A stretch of DNA of 7,784 nt, from assembly GCA_020059985.1 (NCBI GenBank), contig JAGVCI010000064.1, forward strand, positions 1 to 7,784. The letters run 5' to 3'. Position numbers and translations under genes: made by a program. Every line of letters begins with the position of its first letter. Position 1 is the stretch's first letter. Positions 4,053-7,784 of this stretch are shown in pieces. Source of the stretch: Candidatus Peribacterales bacterium. GTDB lineage: Bacteria; Patescibacteriota; Gracilibacteria; Peribacterales; Peribacteraceae. The notes below the pieces were generated by a model that was not told where the DNA came from, made no database searches, and saw only the letters and a program-made list of their open reading frames with translations.

Positions 4053-7000
4053 ATGACGCCGATCCGGCACCCACTCACAACGGTTGATGCGATGAAGAGT
4101 TTCCTCCTCACGGCGGAGGGGACCGAACCGCTGGTGAAGTCGCACGAGGAACGAGTCGCATTTATCGATGCGGTGTTCCATGGATTCGATTACGAATCAC
4201 TCAGTCGTGAGGACAAGGGAATCGTTCGTCAGTACTTGCAACGCGCAACTGGTTACTCGCGCGCGCAACTCACGCGTCACATCGCCGATGCACGTGCGAA
4301 CCTGAAACCAGAACAACCAGTCGCCAAACAAAGTGCGTCCAAGACCGTGGTGGCTGCGCCTGCAGATTCTCTCCAGGCGATGGAACAATTTGTGGAAACA
4401 ACTTCCAAGCCGGTGACGCCTGTGAAGAACAGTCCATCGTTCATCGATCGCGTACTTGCTTCTGTGCACTACGAACATTTGGATCGTCGTGCACGTGGCA
4501 TCGTCCGTGTGTACCTGCAGAAGGCGACGGGGTATTCCCGCGCACAGGTCGCTCGCATGATCGCGAAGTACGCGCACACCGACCACACCGAAGAAGAAAT
4601 CCGCGCGATGAAGAATGTCTTCCTCAAGCGTTGGACATACACGAGCGTGCTCTGTGTGCTCATGCTTCTTCTTGCTCGCTCGGGGTTTGCTTCCCCGGAC
4701 GACGCAATTACGTTTTTGAATGGCGATAGTATGTCCATTTGGAACGTTCGCGCGACTGATACCGATCTTCCTCCGGAAATCCGCATGCTTGGTCGAGCGG
4801 CTGAAGCACGTGGACAACGCGTGGTTGTACAGACGGTTCATACAGCGCAGGGCGAGAAAAGTATTGCACCGCTCTTCGCACTCGAAAGCGAGATGGAACG
4901 GATCGATGACAACCGCGTCGTGACACGCCGCACAATCGCACTGGATCCTGCGATGCTTGAGCGACGTGTGGCCGCGCGTAAGCAGGAGCGCGAGCAGCAG
5001 AGCATCATCGATCGATTGCTGACGGGCGTCGTCAAAAAAGATTCCAGTCCTCACAACCTTGCGGCATTTGCAGAGGAGCGTCGGCAGGCGCGTTTCATCA
5101 CCATGCAGCAGCCGTCCGCAGATGATCCACGTCGCGTATTCCAGACCGAACAGACCGAGTGGGTGTGGGTGCGTCCTGTGGATTCGGGAATCGACGCCTA
5201 CGGCAGACCGACGGACATGTGGGACCTGGTCGGTCCCGGTGCCAACGGTCAGGTGCTCACCATCGTGAACGGAAAACCCACGTGGCAGAATCCTTCGTCC
5301 AACATCGGAAATCCTGAATTGGGACAAGGCCGTCGACCAGTGGAACGACGTGGGGGAGGGGGCCGATCATTCGGTGGCAGCGGCGGAAATCAAACAACGC
5401 AGGAAAGTTCCTCCACCACGACGACAATCATCACCACGACCAATGAAGCGAATGGTTGGACGGACGATGGCACGGTTGTTCGGCTCACCGATGTCACGGA
5501 CTTAGTGGGAATCGGAACGGACGACCCGGAAACATCGTTGGAAATTGCCGGAACCGCGTCCGGTTTTGTCTTCCATGCGACTACACTCATCACATCGTCC
5601 GGGGCACTCAGAATTGACGGTGGCTTCTGGCAGGACGGTCTCGACGATTGTGGAAACAATGCGACAGACAAAATTATTTGGGATGAGTCCACGGGCGCGT
5701 TCACCTGTGGAACAGACCAGGGAGGAGCAGGTTCGACATATCTCGCTGGCCAGGGTCTCTCGCTCAACGCTTCGAATGCGTTCTCTGTCCGCTCCACACT
5801 CACGGGTTCTCTCGTGAACTTCACCACGGTCTCGGGTTCTACTGTCTTCGCTCGTACTCTTCTCGCTTCTTCTGGAGCACTCCGCCTCGAAGGTGGTTTC
5901 TGGCAGGACGGTCTTGCTGATTGTGATGCCGATAACCAAACCGTGCAGTGGAATGCCGCGGACGGAAAGTTCACCTGTGGAGATGACGACAACTCTGGCG
6001 CGAGTTACTTCGCTGGCCAAGGTCTCTCCCTCGACGGGTCCAATGCTTTCTCAGTGAGAACAACTTTGACCGGATCCCTCGTGAACTTCACGACCGTCTC
6101 TGGATCGAAGCTCTATTCCAAAGATCTCATCGCTGCTTCTGGCTCTCTCTCCGTTGATGGAACCGCATACTTCCAAGGAGACATCGACACGACCTTCACT
6201 CAGGGTTCCGTGGTCTTCGCTGGCACCAATGGTGTTCTCAGCCAAGACAATGCAGCCCTCTTCTTCAATGATTCTCTCAATCGTTTAGGTATCGGGACTG
6301 CCACTCCGGAAACCACTCTCGAAGTTGTCGGAACCTCTTCCGGAACCATTGTTCATGCGAGCGATGTTCTCCGCTCCTCGGGAACACTCGTCGTTCAGAG
6401 TTCCTCCTTCCTCCGTGGAACCATCTTCGGATCCGGCGCTCTCCGCTTAGACGGTGGCTTCTGGCAGGACGGTCTCACGGACTGTGATGCCGACAACCAG
6501 ACCGTTGCCTGGAACGCCGATGACGGCAAGTTCACCTGTGGAGATGATGACAATACCGGAACGACGTACTTCGCAGGACAAGGAATTACGTTGAGCGGAG
6601 ACAACGCATTCTCCGTACGTTCGACTCTCACGGGTTCCCTCGTGAACTTCACAACAGTGTCTGGAACCACACTCAGAGCTAGCTCTCTTCTGACAACCTC
6701 TGGCGCTCTGCGCGTTGAAGGTGGTCTCTGGCAGGACGGTCTCGCCGACTGTGACGGTGCAACGGACAAAGTGATTTGGGACATCACGACCGGAAAATTT
6801 ACCTGCAGCACCGGTGGCGATCAGAACACGACGTACACCGCAGGTCAGGGTCTCTCCATTAATGGAAGCAACGCCTTCGCCATCCGTTCCACCCTCACCG
6901 GATCCCTCGTGAACTTCACGACGGTCTCCGGTTCTACGCTCTTTGCGCGCTCCCTCCTTGCCTCCTCTGGTGCTCTCTCTATAGAGGGAGGCATCTGGCA

Positions 7001-7784
7001 AGATGGCCTCAGTGACTGTGACGCAGATAACCAAACCGTGCAGTGGAATGCTGCGGACGGGAAATTCACCTGTGGAGATGATGACAACACTGGAACCACG
7101 TACACCGCTGGTCAGGGTCTTACCCTGAATGGCTCGAACGCCTTCAACGTTCGTTCGACTCTCACGGGTTCCCTCATCAATTTCACGACTGTTTCTGGAA
7201 CAACGCTCACTGCTCGCACCCTCCTAACATCCTCTGGAGCGATCCGCTTGGATGGTGGCTTCTGGCAAGATGACTTCGCAGATTGTGATGCTGATAACCA
7301 GACCGTCGCCTGGAATGCCACCGACGGCAAATTCACCTGTGGTGATGATGACAACACGACCTACAGCGCTGGGCAGGGAATCTCTATCAATGGAGACAAT
7401 GCCTTCTCTGTGCGTTCGACACTGACCGGCTCACTTGTGAACTTCACCACGGTCTCCGGTTCTACCGTCTTCGCTCGCACACTCCTCGCTTCCTCTGGAG
7501 CGATCCGCTTGGACGGTGGCTTCTGGCAGGACGGTCTCACAGATTGTGATGGAGACAACCAGACCGTTGCCTGGAACGCCGATGACGGCAAGTTCACCTG
7601 TGGAGATGACGATTCTGGTGGAGTGGGTACGCAATACTTTGCCGGCCAGGGCCTCACGCTCAATGGGGACAACTTCTTCAACGTCCGTTCCACCCTCACC
7701 GGTTCCCTCGTAAACTTCACGACCGTCTCCGGCGGAACGCTCTTCGCTCGTAATACTCTCGCCGCTTCCGGCGCTCTCTCCGTC
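4053..7784 (+). CDS. Giant membrane-anchored repeat surface protein with N-terminal paired HTH-like domains (3'-partial)
   Basis: The frame is open for 1,244 codons to the window edge with no stop. It is not a named family as a whole. Architecture: residues 31-84 and 126-173, two homologous HTH-like domains; about 192-213, a basic residue pair and one hydrophobic helix (signal-anchor or signal-like, ending GFA-SP); 214-395, a charged ectodomain with an Arg/Glu/Gln-rich helix near 302-330; GANGQVLTIVNGKPTW (396-411), a motif seen in tail-fibre-like proteins; a Gly-rich linker (432-446) and a Ser/Thr-rich one (449-463); a GIGT..PETSLE module (from 486); then 87-91-residue repeats with W at 526, 617, 804, 893, 982, 1071 and 1158, each followed by a Cys pair. 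The inferred topology is N-terminus inside, a long fibre outside, probably an adhesin. The start is ATG 4053, the first after the in-frame TGA at 4008. ATG 4092 is an alternative. Neither has a Shine-Dalgarno. An own strong promoter lies upstream. Confidence 0.9.
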   Translation, partial: MTPIRHPLTTVDAMKSFLLTAEGTEPLVKSHEERVAFIDAVFHGFDYESLSREDKGIVRQYLQRATGYSRAQLTRHIADARANLKPEQPVAKQSASKTVVAAPADSLQAMEQFVETTSKPVTPVKNSPSFIDRVLASVHYEHLDRRARGIVRVYLQKATGYSRAQVARMIAKYAHTDHTEEEIRAMKNVFLKRWTYTSVLCVLMLLLARSGFASPDDAITFLNGDSMSIWNVRATDTDLPPEIRMLGRAAEARGQRVVVQTVHTAQGEKSIAPLFALESEMERIDDNRVVTRRTIALDPAMLERRVAARKQEREQQSIIDRLLTGVVKKDSSPHNLAAFAEERRQARFITMQQPSADDPRRVFQTEQTEWVWVRPVDSGIDAYGRPTDMWDLVGPGANGQVLTIVNGKPTWQNPSSNIGNPELGQGRRPVERRGGGGRSFGGSGGNQTTQESSSTTTTIITTTNEANGWTDDGTVVRLTDVTDLVGIGTDDPETSLEIAGTASGFVFHATTLITSSGALRIDGGFWQDGLDDCGNNATDKIIWDESTGAFTCGTDQGGAGSTYLAGQGLSLNASNAFSVRSTLTGSLVNFTTVSGSTVFARTLLASSGALRLEGGFWQDGLADCDADNQTVQWNAADGKFTCGDDDNSGASYFAGQGLSLDGSNAFSVRTTLTGSLVNFTTVSGSKLYSKDLIAASGSLSVDGTAYFQGDIDTTFTQGSVVFAGTNGVLSQDNAALFFNDSLNRLGIGTATPETTLEVVGTSSGTIVHASDVLRSSGTLVVQSSSFLRGTIFGSGALRLDGGFWQDGLTDCDADNQTVAWNADDGKFTCGDDDNTGTTYFAGQGITLSGDNAFSVRSTLTGSLVNFTTVSGTTLRASSLLTTSGALRVEGGLWQDGLADCDGATDKVIWDITTGKFTCSTGGDQNTTYTAGQGLSINGSNAFAIRSTLTGSLVNFTTVSGSTLFARSLLASSGALSIEGGIWQDGLSDCDADNQTVQWNAADGKFTCGDDDNTGTTYTAGQGLTLNGSNAFNVRSTLTGSLINFTTVSGTTLTARTLLTSSGAIRLDGGFWQDDFADCDADNQTVAWNATDGKFTCGDDDNTTYSAGQGISINGDNAFSVRSTLTGSLVNFTTVSGSTVFARTLLASSGAIRLDGGFWQDGLTDCDGDNQTVAWNADDGKFTCGDDDSGGVGTQYFAGQGLTLNGDNFFNVRSTLTGSLVNFTTVSGGTLFARNTLAASGALSV
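4143..4304 (+). repeat. HTH-like domain, copy 1
   Basis: Residues 31-84 of the giant protein. The core FIDAV...YESL.REDKGIVRQYLQ.ATGYSRAQLTRHIA resembles, from memory, the N-terminal helical DNA-binding region of some transposases/integrases (KG.V..YL...TGYSRAQ.TRLI). It shares about 26 of 46 aligned residues with copy 2, while synonymous positions differ widely, so the duplication is old. DNA binding is inferred, not shown. Confidence 0.6.
4428..4571 (+). repeat. HTH-like domain, copy 2
   Basis: Residues 126-173 of the giant protein, with core FIDRV...YEHLDRRARGIVRVYLQ and then KATGYSRAQVARMIAKY. It lies 18 residues before the hydrophobic helix and is separated from copy 1 by a Pro/Ala/Thr/Val-rich linker. 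Conservation of the GYSRAQ turn and the GIVR.YLQ.ATG helix in both copies indicates selection on the fold. Confidence 0.6.
4626..4691 (+). other. Signal-anchor / signal-peptide-like segment
   Basis: Residues 192-213 contain Lys-Arg, then the hydrophobic core VLCVLMLLLA and the end RSGFA followed by SPDD. The order of basic region, hydrophobic core and small residue before an export-type junction looks like a signal peptide that would normally begin at Met186 (ATG 4608, MKNVFLKRW). In the long product it would act as an internal signal anchor. All paired-cysteine repeats lie after it. Confidence 0.7.
5508..5738 (+). repeat. Lead-in module: GIGT..PET element plus first WQDG/Cys-pair element
   Basis: Residues 486-562. 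GIGTDDPETSLE (486-497), an element typical of tail-fibre-like and CPR repeat proteins, is followed 40 residues after its first Gly by WQDG (Trp526) and the first Cys pair (codons 5649 and 5706, 19 residues apart). It lacks the AGQG half found in later units. A second GIGT..PETTLE copy starts at 6288. Confidence 0.75.
5739..7784 (+). repeat. Tandem protein-coding repeat array, 261-273 bp per unit, truncated at the window edge
   Basis: Units start at the Tyr of Y.AGQG: 5739, 6006, 6567, 6834, 7101, 7362 and 7635. The intervals are 267, 561, 267, 267, 261 and 273 bp. The consensus per unit in order is Y.AGQGL.L.G.NAF.VRS, TLTGSLVNFTTVSG, SSGALRL.GGFWQDGL.DC, and then DNQTV.WNA.DGKFTCGDDDN. The 561-bp unit carries a 98-codon insertion. 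All units keep one frame. Length changes are whole codons and fall mostly in the Asp/Gly/Thr linker after the second Cys. The array is a likely extended beta-rich stalk. Confidence 0.93.
6141..6434 (+). repeat. 98-codon inserted module in the second repeat unit
   Basis: Between SG (6141) and SGALRL (6435) the second unit carries 294 extra bases. They encode QGSVVFAGTNGVLSQDNAAL, then NRLGIGTATPETTLEVVG (Gly at 6288) and a TSSGTIVHASDVLRSSGTL segment. The GIGT..PET part is homologous to the lead-in module at 5508. This shows that the protein mixes at least two repeat families, and that the insertion kept the frame and the flanking unit intact. Confidence 0.75.

Noticed and set aside
3989..4087. 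32-codon leader ORF (MRKLLSMSLNLVG...) before the giant gene
   Set aside because: Its ATG begins one base after the -10 box, upstream of the predicted transcription start, so it would not be on the mRNA.
4197..5327. 376-codon minus-strand ORF
   Set aside because: Antisense to the giant gene, with His/Arg/Cys-rich composition typical of a shadow. The plus frame shows duplicated domains and a membrane helix.
5390..7720. Series of 80-200-residue minus-strand ORFs with similar Ser/Pro/Gln-rich sequences
   Set aside because: They recur with the same ~267-bp period as the plus-strand repeats and are the antisense shadow of those codons. The plus frame is open throughout and carries the conserved Trp, Gly and Cys pattern.
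5739..7784. CRISPR or non-coding satellite array
   Set aside because: The units are ~267 bp, diverge at synonymous sites and keep one open frame, so the repetition is at protein level.
4053..7784. Prophage tail fibre
   Set aside because: The GIGT..P and GANGQVL motifs recall tail fibres, but no phage genes are nearby, the neighbours are housekeeping genes, and the protein has a membrane/export segment.

Overview
The window looks like a piece of a moderately GC-rich bacterial chromosome. It carries compact central-carbon genes, one purine gene and the first ~1,240 codons of a giant repetitive surface protein. The best inferred source is a Patescibacteria/CPR-type bacterium of the Peregrinibacteria/Peribacteria kind. 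The reasons are tightly overlapping genes, likely leaderless starts with no Shine-Dalgarno, and a surface protein built of GIGT..P and WQDG..C modules of a style I remember from CPR genomes. Lineage is an inference from style, not a database match. UGA is used as a normal stop (rpiB, rpe and the DUF192 gene all end in TGA inside or next to overlaps), so the UGA=Gly code of Gracilibacteria/Absconditabacteria does not apply.

Layout. Positions 1-201 hold a small two-helix membrane protein, possibly cut by the left edge, which runs into a bidirectional hairpin terminator at 207-225. On the minus strand lie a small unrecognised ORF (245-433) and tpiA (450-1175). A 48-bp divergent promoter region separates tpiA from a plus-strand operon, rpiB-rpe-DUF192 lipoprotein (1224-2760), whose genes overlap by ATGA. 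A 15-bp perfect inverted repeat closes this operon against the convergent purC gene (2830-3798, minus). The 254-bp gap 3799-4052 holds divergent promoters for purC and for the giant gene, which starts at 4053 and is still open at 7784.

How the genes fit together. TpiA (glycolysis), Rpe and RpiB (non-oxidative pentose phosphate interconversion) supply ribose 5-phosphate, the precursor of PRPP. PurC uses a PRPP-derived intermediate for purine synthesis. The DUF192 protein is a predicted exported lipoprotein with no obvious link to the pathway.

The most unusual item is the protein starting at 4053. Two copies of an HTH-like domain, resembling the N-terminal region of some transposases/integrases, precede a signal-anchor helix. 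After that come a charged ectodomain, a Gly/Thr-rich linker and an 87-91-residue repeat array with exactly one cysteine pair per repeat. The second unusual item is a shared promoter geometry: tpiA, rpiB and purC each have a -10-like TANNNT box exactly 6 nt before the start codon, which suggests leaderless mRNAs. The giant gene instead has a full -35/extended -10 promoter and a structured 5' leader of about 59 nt.
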